From a virus: 41,671 nucleotides of DNA. This document shows positions 34,785-41,671 of the stretch, piece by piece (position 1 is the first letter of the stretch; each line of letters starts with the position of its first letter). The stretch lies in the IMG/VR virus record IMGVR_UViG_3300042554_000812, positions 1 through 41,671 of that record. One strand, written 5' to 3'. The notes under the pieces are model-generated. The model saw only the letters and a program-made list of their open reading frames with translations. It was not told the DNA's origin and made no database searches. The translations under genes and the position numbers were made by a program.

Positions 34785-35762
34785 ATGGCGTACACGACCG
34801 GCGTTACTAACTTTGATCCCAATCTAAATGAGATTGTGGAAGAGGCATTTGAGCGATGCGGTAGGGAGCTTCGGTCGGGCTATGATTTGCGTACAGCAAG
34901 ACGGTCTTTAAATCTTTTGTTATCAGAGTGGTCCAATCGCGGTATTAATTTATGGACCATGGAGCAGGGAGCCATACAGCTCTACGCTAATCAGATTACC
35001 TATCCCATTCCCATCAACACGGTGGATCTGGTAGAGACGATTATCCGCACTGGCACGGGCACGAATCAAGTTGATATCAATATCAGCCGGATTTCGGTGA
35101 GTACGTATTCAACGATTCCAAATAAGCTTGCTACTGGCAGACCGATTCAGATTTACATCGACAGACAAGGCGGTCAAACATATGTTTTCACAGGCACCCT
35201 GGCCGCAAGTATCAGCTCAACGGCTACGTCAATACCAATGTCTTCTCTCGCAGGGGTGCCATATGCAGGATATGCAAACATTGGATCGGAGACGGTTTAT
35301 TACTACGGAACTAGCACCCAAGCCGAGAATGTGGCAACGGGCGCATCAGCTTATGCAACGCTGGATAATGTAATCCGAGCGCAGAACAATACGACGGCTG
35401 CCAGTCATTCATCGGGGTCCACGGTAAGTAATACCAAGTTTCCTAATGTAACGGTATGGCCGGCACCCGATCAGGGATCTATCAGTGATCCGTATTACAC
35501 GTTGATTTACTGGCGCATGAGAAGGTTACAAGACGCTGGTAACGGTGTTAACGTTGAAGATATTCCGTATCGTTTCCAAGAGGCTTTGATTGCCGGCTTG
35601 GCGTACAAGCTATCGATGAAAGTGGAAGGTGGTTTGGATAGGATGGGGATGTTAAAGGCCCAATACGATGAGGCATGGCAGTTAGCTGCTGATGAAGATC
35701 GTGAAAAGGCTCCTCTGAGGTTGGTCCCCAGGCAGGGATTCCTTGGGAGCGGAGGCTTCTAA
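34785..35762 (+). CDS. Head-tail connector or tail-accessory protein
   Basis: The 325-residue product has FDPNLNEIVEEAFERCG, RTARRSLNLLLSEWSNRGINLW and TYPIPINTVDLVETIIR at the start and ends in YRFQEALIAGLAYKLSMKV. This plan is like the P22 gp4-type and related adaptor proteins, which have helical ends around a beta insertion. Residues 140-215 form a Thr/Ser-rich beta part. Place in the connector region agrees. Assignment is moderate. Confidence 0.72.
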   Translation: MAYTTGVTNFDPNLNEIVEEAFERCGRELRSGYDLRTARRSLNLLLSEWSNRGINLWTMEQGAIQLYANQITYPIPINTVDLVETIIRTGTGTNQVDINISRISVSTYSTIPNKLATGRPIQIYIDRQGGQTYVFTGTLAASISSTATSIPMSSLAGVPYAGYANIGSETVYYYGTSTQAENVATGASAYATLDNVIRAQNNTTAASHSSGSTVSNTKFPNVTVWPAPDQGSISDPYYTLIYWRMRRLQDAGNGVNVEDIPYRFQEALIAGLAYKLSMKVEGGLDRMGMLKAQYDEAWQLAADEDREKAPLRLVPRQGFLGSGGF

Positions 35763-36188
35763 ATGCCTAATCAGTTTGCATCAGGCAAGTTTGCGATTGC
35801 TCAGTGTGATCGCTGTAACTTCCGTTATAAACTAAAACAGTTAAAACCGCTGACAATCAAGACAAAAAATGTCAATATACTGGTATGCCCAGAGTGCTGG
35901 GAACCCGATCAACCGCAGTTGCAATTAGGAATGTATCCTGTGGACGACCCACAGGCGGTTAGGAATCCTCGTCCCGATTCCAATTCGTATTACCAATCAG
36001 GCTATAACGGGATGCAGACCAACAATACAGTAGGAACCAACCCTTTATATACGGGTGTGCCATTAGAAGGCAGCCGTGTGATTGAGTGGGGATGGAATCC
36101 GGTAGGTGGCGCACGGTATTTTGATTCTGGCATGACGCCAAATCATTTGATTGGTCAAGCAAGGCTTGGAACGGTAACGGTATCTTAG
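35763..36188 (+). CDS. Zinc-ribbon virion-region protein
   Basis: The 141-residue product begins with a zinc ribbon, CDRCNFRYKLKQL and CPECWEPDQP, then QLQLGMYPVDDPQAVRNPRPD and a Gly/Asn-rich tail. I recall this protein as conserved among podovirus-like phages next to connector genes. It starts directly after the previous stop. The ribbon suggests a small structural knot rather than catalysis. Confidence 0.85.
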   Translation: MPNQFASGKFAIAQCDRCNFRYKLKQLKPLTIKTKNVNILVCPECWEPDQPQLQLGMYPVDDPQAVRNPRPDSNSYYQSGYNGMQTNNTVGTNPLYTGVPLEGSRVIEWGWNPVGGARYFDSGMTPNHLIGQARLGTVTVS

Positions 36189-36196
36189 GAGTCGAT

Positions 36197-36367
36197 ATGA
36201 AAGACGATATTAAGCAAGACAAAAAAACCGCTGCTGCTGCGGTTCATAAGCATGAGAAGGCTATGCATCCTGGCAAGCCTTTAACCAAAATGCGTAAAGG
36301 TGGCCCCACTTCAGAGATGATGAAGAAGATGGGCAGGAACCTCGCACGCGCACGCAACCAGGGATAA
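36197..36367 (+). CDS. Small basic His/Lys-rich conserved protein
   Basis: This 56-residue gene has AGGAG 7-8 bases before its ATG and fits exactly between its neighbours (8 bases and 3 bases apart). The product (KTAAAAVHKHEKAMHPG, PLTKMRKGGPTSEMMKK, MGRNLARARNQG) matches a small protein I have seen repeated in phage structural clusters. It is strongly basic. Function unknown. Confidence 0.85.
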   Translation: MKDDIKQDKKTAAAAVHKHEKAMHPGKPLTKMRKGGPTSEMMKKMGRNLARARNQG

Positions 36368-36370
36368 GCC

Positions 36371-36631
36371 ATGGCCAAATACTCCATGAAAGTAAAAGGC
36401 AAGGAAGTCGGTCCGGCGTCTGTTTATGCAGAGCCGCATACGATGACTGGAGCCAAGGTAGTAGCCTCGCCCAATCCTGGCAAAGACATGCCTTACCACA
36501 TGGTTCCAGACTGGAAGCCCACGGCTGGTGTGGCTATGAATCCTAATGTTGAAGTTAAGACTTCTGGGATTAAAATGCGTGGTACGGGTGCTGCTACGAA
36601 AGGCTTGATGAGCCGGGGGCCGATGGCGTGA
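36371..36631 (+). CDS. Small conserved virion-region protein
   Basis: The 86-residue product has KYSMKVKGKEVGPASVYAEP, TGAKVVASPNPGKDM and a C-terminal GIKMRGTGAATKGLMSRGP. The ending is again of the 'RG-GAATKG' type seen in tagged small basic proteins of this cluster. It overlaps the next gene by GTGA. Function unknown. Confidence 0.82.
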   Translation: MAKYSMKVKGKEVGPASVYAEPHTMTGAKVVASPNPGKDMPYHMVPDWKPTAGVAMNPNVEVKTSGIKMRGTGAATKGLMSRGPMA

Positions 36632-37299
36632 ACTGGGGCGAGCTGAAGGACAATATTAACAACTACTGCGAAAACATCTTTGCTGATTCGCAGTTGGCTG
36701 TCTTTGCCCAGCAGGCAGAGCAGCGTGTTTTTAATACGGTCCAATTTCCTTCATTGCGCCGCAATGTAACGGGAACGGCTACAGCAAACAATCGGTATCT
36801 CCAGTGCCCAACGGACTTTTTGGCGCCCTATTCCATGGCGGTTATTGATACGGATGGTTCGTATCATTACTTGCTTAACAAGGACGTTAACTTTATTCGT
36901 GAATCGTTTCCCATTCCAACGGGGTCAGGGAACACAGGGCGTCCTTACTGCTATGCATTATTTGGCCCTGATTACTCGTTACCCAAAGAGCTGACATTCT
37001 TGTTGGGTCCAACGCCTGACTACGCGTATTCAATTGAGTTGCATTATTTCTATTACCCCACATCCATTACAGATGGGAATGTGGATGCAACGACCACGTG
37101 GCTTAGTGAGAACTTTGATTCGGTGCTTTTGTACGGATCCTTGGTAGAGGCTTACACGTTCTTGAAGGGTGAGCCTGACATGATTGCTCAGGTGACGAAT
37201 CGGTACAAAGAGGCACTGGCACTTGCTAAACGTCTTGGTGATGGCATGGAGCGCATGGACGCTTACAGATCGGGCCAGGTTCGGGATAAGGTTGTGTAA
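36628..37299 (+). CDS. Tail-tube or connector-type protein (GTG start)
   Basis: The GTG at 36628 shares GTGA with the previous stop. The 223-residue product has INNYCENIFADSQLAVFAQQAEQRVFNTV (seen as AQQAEQRVFNTV), CPTDFLAP, YYPTSIT, and the helix YGSLVEAYTFLKGEPDM, a plan I associate with podovirus tail-completion proteins ('AE-ri-----p--r', 'LP-dfl', 'l----L-eA--flk-e'). It likely joins portal ring and tail. Confidence 0.8.
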   Translation: MNWGELKDNINNYCENIFADSQLAVFAQQAEQRVFNTVQFPSLRRNVTGTATANNRYLQCPTDFLAPYSMAVIDTDGSYHYLLNKDVNFIRESFPIPTGSGNTGRPYCYALFGPDYSLPKELTFLLGPTPDYAYSIELHYFYYPTSITDGNVDATTTWLSENFDSVLLYGSLVEAYTFLKGEPDMIAQVTNRYKEALALAKRLGDGMERMDAYRSGQVRDKVV

Positions 37300-37727
37300 T
37301 GGCCATCATCCAGACACTGACGACCAGCTTCAAGGTAGAACTTGCCCAAGGTCTTCATAACTTTACAGCGAGCACTGGTGATGTCTTTAAGATTGCCTTA
37401 TACACCGCCAATGCGGATCTCGGTGCCTCAACGACTGCTTACACAACGGTCGGTGAAGTCAGTGGAACCAATTACACCGCCGGCGGCATCATACTCACAA
37501 ACATCACGCCAACCTTTTCTGGAACTGTTGCGTACTGGTCTTTTGACAATGCAACGTTCTCAAACGTAACACTGACGACCAATGGTGCTTTGATTTACAA
37601 CAGTACCAATAGCAATCGTTCGGTGTGTGTTTTAAACTTCGGTCAGAACATTACGAAGACAGCATCGGACCTTATTGTGTATTTCCCGCCGGTTTCATCA
37701 ACCGACGCCATTTTACGGATTGAATAA
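37299..37727 (+). CDS. Beta-rich tail or fibre-associated protein, first paralog
   Basis: The 142-residue product (MAIIQTLTTSFKVELAQGLHNF, here given as QTLTTSFKVELAQGLHNF, then TGDVFKIALYTANADLGASTTAY, VGEVSGTNYTAGG, NGALIYNSTNSNRSV) is a conserved phage structural type. The protein at 38426-38902 is its paralog. TAATG overlap with the previous gene and the next one. Confidence 0.8.
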   Translation: MAIIQTLTTSFKVELAQGLHNFTASTGDVFKIALYTANADLGASTTAYTTVGEVSGTNYTAGGIILTNITPTFSGTVAYWSFDNATFSNVTLTTNGALIYNSTNSNRSVCVLNFGQNITKTASDLIVYFPPVSSTDAILRIE

Positions 37728-37918
37728 TGATTAACACCACTAAGGGCGAGATGGACGAATCCCTTCTTGAGAAGCGCGAGGGAGTGGTTGATAATGAGCA
37801 TGAATACACTACGTGGGTAGAGTATTGGCATGAAGGCGAGCTTGTTCACAGGTCTGTCCATGTAACCTTAAAGCAAGCGGCAGTATTTTCAGTACCTGAA
37901 CTAGCAACGTTTGGTTAA
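37727..37918 (+). CDS. Small acidic protein linked to the structural paralogs
   Basis: The 63-residue product (MINTTKGEMDESLLEKREG, EHEYTTWVEYWHEGELVHRSVHV) is a compact beta-type protein I recall next to fibre-associated genes in other phages. It overlaps the previous stop by TAATG. Function unknown. Confidence 0.8.
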   Translation: MINTTKGEMDESLLEKREGVVDNEHEYTTWVEYWHEGELVHRSVHVTLKQAAVFSVPELATFG

Positions 37919-37935
37919 TTTAAAAGGAGCCTGAA

Positions 37936-38412
37936 ATGGCGGGTCGGCCAAGAATACCGGAACCAGAACGTTTTATGTCGCATGTCGATAAAAACGAAAA
38001 CGGTTGCTGGCTTTGGAAGGCATACCGTATGAAAAACGGCTATGGTTTGTTTAGAACACCGAGTCGCCATGAGCTAGCTCATCGTGCATCATATCGCCTG
38101 TTTACGGGTCCATTAGACAAACGAGATGTAATGCATTTGTGCGACACCCCTGCCTGCGTAAACCCAGAACATTTAAAATTGGGTACTAGAGCAGAAAATA
38201 TGCAAGATGCGAGGAATAAGAACCGTATAGCAGTTGGCGAAAATCACGGCCGAGCTAAATTAAGTGATGAGCAGTACGAGTTTGCAAAAACAGCTCCTGG
38301 GTTGCAAAGAGAAGTCGCCGAAATTCTTGGGATTACACAATCTCATGTAAGTTTTATAAGAAGCGGGAATAGAAATCATTTTTCAATCAAGCGTGAGTTA
38401 GGCGTAGCCTAA
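37936..38412 (+). CDS. HNH homing endonuclease with C-terminal helix-turn-helix
   Basis: The 158-residue product has NGCWLWKAYRMKNGYG, HRASYRLF, then the HNH core VMHLCDTPACVNPEHLKLG with His, Asn and His plus a Cys pair, and TRAENMQDARNKNR. The end has a helix-turn-helix (QREVAEILGITQSHVSFIRSG) for site choice. It is a typical free-standing homing gene, inserted between a structural gene pair, and has AAAAGGAG before its ATG. Confidence 0.92.
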   Translation: MAGRPRIPEPERFMSHVDKNENGCWLWKAYRMKNGYGLFRTPSRHELAHRASYRLFTGPLDKRDVMHLCDTPACVNPEHLKLGTRAENMQDARNKNRIAVGENHGRAKLSDEQYEFAKTAPGLQREVAEILGITQSHVSFIRSGNRNHFSIKRELGVA

Positions 38413-38425
38413 GAAAGGAACTATC

Positions 38426-38902
38426 ATCGCTAATACCCAGTCTATGTGTACTTCGTTTATGAGCGAGCTGATGACGGCTACTCATAACTTTGGTACAGCA
38501 CCCACCCGTGGAACTAGCACTGCCGATACGTTTAAAGCGGCTTTGTATTTGGCTTCTGCAACGATCAATGCAAGCACCACGGCTTATAGCTCAACCGGTG
38601 AAGTCACTGGCACAAACTATACGGCTGGTGGTGTATCGGTAACGAATGCAACAGCGCCAACATCTACTAATGCTTCGGCAACGGCAGGTACGGCTTACTG
38701 GACGCCTTCGGCTTCTATCACGTACACCAACGTAACGTTAAGCACGGCGTTTGATGCGGTGTTGATTTATAACAGCACACAGTCAAACAAAGCGGTCAGT
38801 GTTCATACGTTTGGATCGCAGACGATCACGGCGGGTAACTTCACGCTGACGATGCCTTCTAATACGACATCTACTGCATTGCTCCGCCTAGCGACGACCT
38901 AA
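38426..38902 (+). CDS. Beta-rich tail or fibre-associated protein, second paralog (probable AUC start)
   Basis: The frame first meets an ATG at 38444, giving 152 residues. But codons from 38426 read (I)ANTQSMCTSF, which aligns residue for residue with MAIIQTLTTSF of the paralog at 37299. AAAGGA stands at 38414-38419, six bases before ATC at 38426, and too far from 38444. So either AUC starts translation or the start was lost when the HNH gene arrived. The rest matches: ALYLASATINASTTAYSSTG, GEVTGTNYTAGG, AVLIYNSTQSNKAV. Confidence 0.75.
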   Translation: MANTQSMCTSFMSELMTATHNFGTAPTRGTSTADTFKAALYLASATINASTTAYSSTGEVTGTNYTAGGVSVTNATAPTSTNASATAGTAYWTPSASITYTNVTLSTAFDAVLIYNSTQSNKAVSVHTFGSQTITAGNFTLTMPSNTTSTALLRLATT

Positions 38903-38903
38903 C

Positions 38904-39722
38904 ATGGCATTCGTTGTTGCAGACCGTGTACAAGAAACCACCACAACCACAGGCACCGGCACAGTAACATTAGCTGGTGCGGTTACGGGGTTTCAATCGT
39001 TTTCCGCCATAGGGAACGGAAACTCCACGTTTTACACCATTGCCGACCAGTCAGGGTCTAACTGGGAAGTAGGCATAGGAACGTACACCTCGTCTGGAAC
39101 AACGCTATCTAGGACGACGGTTTTATCTTCCAGTAATTCTGGGAGCTTGGTGAACTTTGGCGCGGGGACAAAGAATGTCTTTGTAACTTACCCCGCAGGT
39201 AGATCGGCCTACGCAGCAACAGTGCCTAGTAACGGCCAGCTACTGATTGGTAACGGCACGGACTTTACGCTCTCCACATTAACCGGTGGTGGCGGGATAA
39301 GTATTGTTAACGGCGCAGGTACTATCACGATCAGTAGTGGTGGTGGCGGTCCTAGCTATGCAACGTATACCTTTACAGGTAATGGTTCTACAACATCCTT
39401 TGACACGACCGTCAGCGGACTGACTGTAAATAATGTCTTAGTCCTTGAAAACGGTATCACGCAAGTACCGACTACCGACTATACGATCTCAGGCACAAGC
39501 GTTGTCTTTACGACTGCGCCTGCTAGCGGGGTTGAGATTCAGATCCGCGTACTCGGCGGTGGTGGCGGCGGTGGATCTGGTGTCATCACAGAGAATCAAC
39601 GCACGATCTCTAGTAATTACACCATCACCGACGGCTATAACGGACTATCAGTTGGCCCTGTTACGATCAACGCAAGTGTTGGCGTTACGGTTGGTACTGG
39701 CGAAAAATGGATGATTCTGTAA
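38904..39722 (+). CDS. Fibre-like structural protein
   Basis: The 272-residue product begins AFVVADRVQETTTTTGTGTV and FQSFSAIGNGNSTFYTI, a start I recall from many phage fibre or baseplate-edge proteins, followed by TTLSRTTVLSSSN. Gly-rich hinges (GGGGP, GGGGGGGSG) part the chain into three beta domains. Just one base lies between its start and the previous stop. It may be a tail fibre adaptor. Confidence 0.8.
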   Translation: MAFVVADRVQETTTTTGTGTVTLAGAVTGFQSFSAIGNGNSTFYTIADQSGSNWEVGIGTYTSSGTTLSRTTVLSSSNSGSLVNFGAGTKNVFVTYPAGRSAYAATVPSNGQLLIGNGTDFTLSTLTGGGGISIVNGAGTITISSGGGGPSYATYTFTGNGSTTSFDTTVSGLTVNNVLVLENGITQVPTTDYTISGTSVVFTTAPASGVEIQIRVLGGGGGGGSGVITENQRTISSNYTITDGYNGLSVGPVTINASVGVTVGTGEKWMIL

Positions 39723-39732
39723 GGAAAGAAAA

Positions 39733-40173
39733 ATGGCTTCTATCGTCGTTCAAGGTAACTCTAGCGGTACTGGCGCTCACACCATTCAGTCGTCGGCAAC
39801 CAATAGCTCCATCACACAAACCCTGCCTACGGTTGCAAGCACTACACTGGGTTATCTGAATGCGCCGTTAGACAGTAAGACGGCCAACTATCCGATAGTG
39901 GATGGCGATCAGGGCAAGACCATTTATCTTGCTTCTGGCTCTGGTGTGACGTTCACGATCCCTGCCAATGCTTCTGTAGCGTTTGAGAATGGAACGGTAC
40001 TGACGTTCATTAACATGAGTTCTAGCAGCCTGTCGATTGCAATCACGACCGACACGATGTATCTCGCAGGAACGGGTAGCACAGGCACAAGGACGCTGGC
40101 TCAGTACGGGATTGCAACAGCGATCAAGATGACATCAACAACGTGGCTGATCTCTGGCAACGGGTTGACCTAA
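39733..40173 (+). CDS. Beta-rich fibre-associated protein
   Basis: The 146-residue product (VQGNSSGTGAHTIQSSATN, LPTVASTTLGYLNAP, VTFTIPANASVAFENGTVL, AITTDTMYLAGTGSTGTR) shows the 'vdgdqGk-i-l-sg--vtfTIPANasVaf--Gt' pattern common in phage tail fibre genes. AAGGA is upstream. It should be part of the fibre or its base. Confidence 0.8.
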   Translation: MASIVVQGNSSGTGAHTIQSSATNSSITQTLPTVASTTLGYLNAPLDSKTANYPIVDGDQGKTIYLASGSGVTFTIPANASVAFENGTVLTFINMSSSSLSIAITTDTMYLAGTGSTGTRTLAQYGIATAIKMTSTTWLISGNGLT

Positions 40174-40174
40174 C

Positions 40175-41671
40175 ATGACCGGCATTCTCAACGCCCTGAT
40201 TGCGGGTGTATCTGGCGCAGTCAAAGACACCTACTTCAACCTTGTCTCCCTGCTGCTCCCCGGCAACGGCACCAACGGCGCTACCAACAATTCCTTCGTT
40301 GATTCCAGCACGGCAAACAGCGGCACTGGATGGCCTATCACCCGCAACGGTGACACTACGCAGGGAACCTTTAGCCCGTTCTCACAGACGGGGTGGGGTG
40401 CTTACTTTGATGGTGCAAGCGATTACCTTCAATATACCAACTCGGATTTTTCTGTATCAACAGGAGATTTCACGGCTGAGTGGTGGATGTATGTGACATC
40501 CGATAAGTCACAAGTTGGAATAATGACAGCATCCTCAAATTCCAATTTAACAATTGGATACGGCGGCGGTTCGGCTAATGCAAGAAGGCCTTATGTTGAA
40601 TGGGGCGGCGCTGGTTCTTTTATAGGTACGATGTCCAACTACATGAACTCATGGGTTCATATTTGCATTATGAGAAGTAGCGGTACGGTATACACATTCC
40701 AGAATGGTGCGTTACTTGACTCATTGTCTAAGACTGCTGCGGTTGGTGCAACAACAAATATGGTCATTGGAACAAACTCTGGAGACATCGCAGCCCAGTC
40801 TTTCCCTGGTTACTTAAGCAATGTTAGATTCTCAAAGGCTGCTATTTACAGCACGTCAGGATTTACACCGAGCACAACACCGCTTACAAGAACCAGTCAG
40901 GGTGCCACTAACGTACAGTTTCTAACGCTTCAATCAAACAGATTACTTGATAGCAATGGCGTAAATACTCCAGCAACAAGTCCGTTAGCTATTACCAGAA
41001 ACGGTGATGTGTCAGTCACCCCCTTCTCCCCCTTCGCACCAACGTCCTCCTACAGTGCTGCCGCAGTGGGTGGTAGCGGGTACTTTGATGGGAGTGGGGA
41101 TAGTTTGACTCTAGCGTCAAACGCTGCGCTAACGCTTTCTGGAGACCTTACCGTTCAGTTTTGGGTTTATCTAACAACCGTATCCGGCTCTCAAACTGTT
41201 TGGTCATCGTCAGCTGGAGGGCAAACGATACAAATCAATGCAGGGAATTGGGTTTTTTATGATGGAACGGCTACTCAAACCATAGGGACAGCGGTTGCAA
41301 ATATGTGGCAACACATTGCTTTTTCAAGAACAGGAACAACGCTAGAGATTTACTTAGATGGTGTCAGGGGTGTTTCTTATAGCTATTCAACAACTTTGGA
41401 CTTCAGCGGGACATCCATCGGCTACAGATCAATCTCTCCTGCTGGTTTCAACATCACGGGGTATTTGTCAGGTTTCAGGTTAATCAAAGGCACTGGCATT
41501 TACACCGGAACAACGATGACTGTTCCCACGGCACCTCTCACCAACATCACAAACACCTCCCTCCTCCTCAACTTCACCAACGCTGGTGTCGTCGATGCCA
41601 CTGCGAAGAACGTGCTGGAGACAGAGGGCAATGCACAGATCAGCACTGCACAGAGCAAGTGGGGTGGTGGG
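40175..41671 (+). CDS. LamG-domain tail or adhesin protein (3' partial)
   Basis: The open frame runs from the ATG at 40175 through the last base, 499 codons without a stop. It has at least two concanavalin/LamG-like domains: AYFDGASDYLQYTN, FTAEWWMYV, WVHICIMRSSG, FPGYLSNVRFSKAAIY; and GYFDGSGDSLTLAS, LTVQFWVYLT, WQHIAFSRTGTTLEIYLDG, LSGFRLIKGTGIY. Such domains bind sugars, so this is probably the receptor-binding or capsid-surface adhesin. The first one shows PITRNGDTTQGTFSPFSQTG and the second PLAITRNGDVSVTPFSPF, linkers of the same repeat unit. Confidence 0.88.
   Translation, partial: MTGILNALIAGVSGAVKDTYFNLVSLLLPGNGTNGATNNSFVDSSTANSGTGWPITRNGDTTQGTFSPFSQTGWGAYFDGASDYLQYTNSDFSVSTGDFTAEWWMYVTSDKSQVGIMTASSNSNLTIGYGGGSANARRPYVEWGGAGSFIGTMSNYMNSWVHICIMRSSGTVYTFQNGALLDSLSKTAAVGATTNMVIGTNSGDIAAQSFPGYLSNVRFSKAAIYSTSGFTPSTTPLTRTSQGATNVQFLTLQSNRLLDSNGVNTPATSPLAITRNGDVSVTPFSPFAPTSSYSAAAVGGSGYFDGSGDSLTLASNAALTLSGDLTVQFWVYLTTVSGSQTVWSSSAGGQTIQINAGNWVFYDGTATQTIGTAVANMWQHIAFSRTGTTLEIYLDGVRGVSYSYSTTLDFSGTSIGYRSISPAGFNITGYLSGFRLIKGTGIYTGTTMTVPTAPLTNITNTSLLLNFTNAGVVDATAKNVLETEGNAQISTAQSKWGGG

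Noticed and set aside
1-41671. Circular complete genome
   Set aside because: Genes run off both ends and joining them does not restore an obvious gene or reveal a terminal repeat that I can see.

Overview
The window is a stretch of a tailed double-stranded DNA phage genome (class Caudoviricetes). It carries a complete packaging and head module (small and large terminase, portal, scaffold-like protein, major capsid protein), a run of small virion and tail-associated genes, and an early side with an ERF-type annealase, a RecB-like exonuclease, an SF2 helicase and a TOPRIM primase-like protein. No integrase, no clear repressor and no tRNA gene was seen, so nothing argues for a temperate phage. 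Many small, overlapping genes with GGAG-type ribosome sites fit a proteobacterial host. The conserved small structural proteins look like those of uncultured freshwater podovirus-like phages, but that is my impression and not a search result. A gene runs off each end of the window.

Layout. 1-5770: a leftward operon of tightly overlapping early genes, with a recombination core (exonuclease, ERF annealase, small protein with an SSB-type acidic tail) and shuffled small modular genes. 5771-5842: divergent control region. 5843-9343: rightward genes (Hjc-like nuclease, HNH protein, NrdR-type zinc ribbon, IS110-C-terminal-like protein), broken by a 637-base structured non-coding block at 6441-7077. 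9356-10341: an alternating array of 54 short motifs with an 18-base pitch. 10359-13496: ParB-like protein, RadD-like helicase, TOPRIM protein. 13452-16407: a second leftward operon of ten small genes, GC-rich. 16408-16586: back-to-back promoters around a 16-base palindrome. 16587-26119: terminases, portal and head genes, closed by a strong terminator. 26224-41671: a GIY-YIG endonuclease with its own promoter, then tail and virion genes ending in a LamG-type protein cut by the window edge.

How the genes work together. The left operon and the helicase/primase block would copy, recombine and repair the genome. The rightward block from 16587 builds and fills the capsid and then makes connector and fibre-like proteins. 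Selfish endonucleases are scattered through it: a standalone HNH (7078), an HNH gene nested out of frame inside a terminase intein (19315), a GIY-YIG protein (26280) and another HNH (37936).

The points most worth a second look are the 18-base alternating motif array; the HNH gene overlapping the intein in another frame; a palindrome of up to 24 bases found four times, three of them inside genes and always read as the peptide VITPRGVI or nearly so; the structured non-coding block with a near-consensus promoter; and a structural gene whose start codon, judged by its paralog, is AUC.
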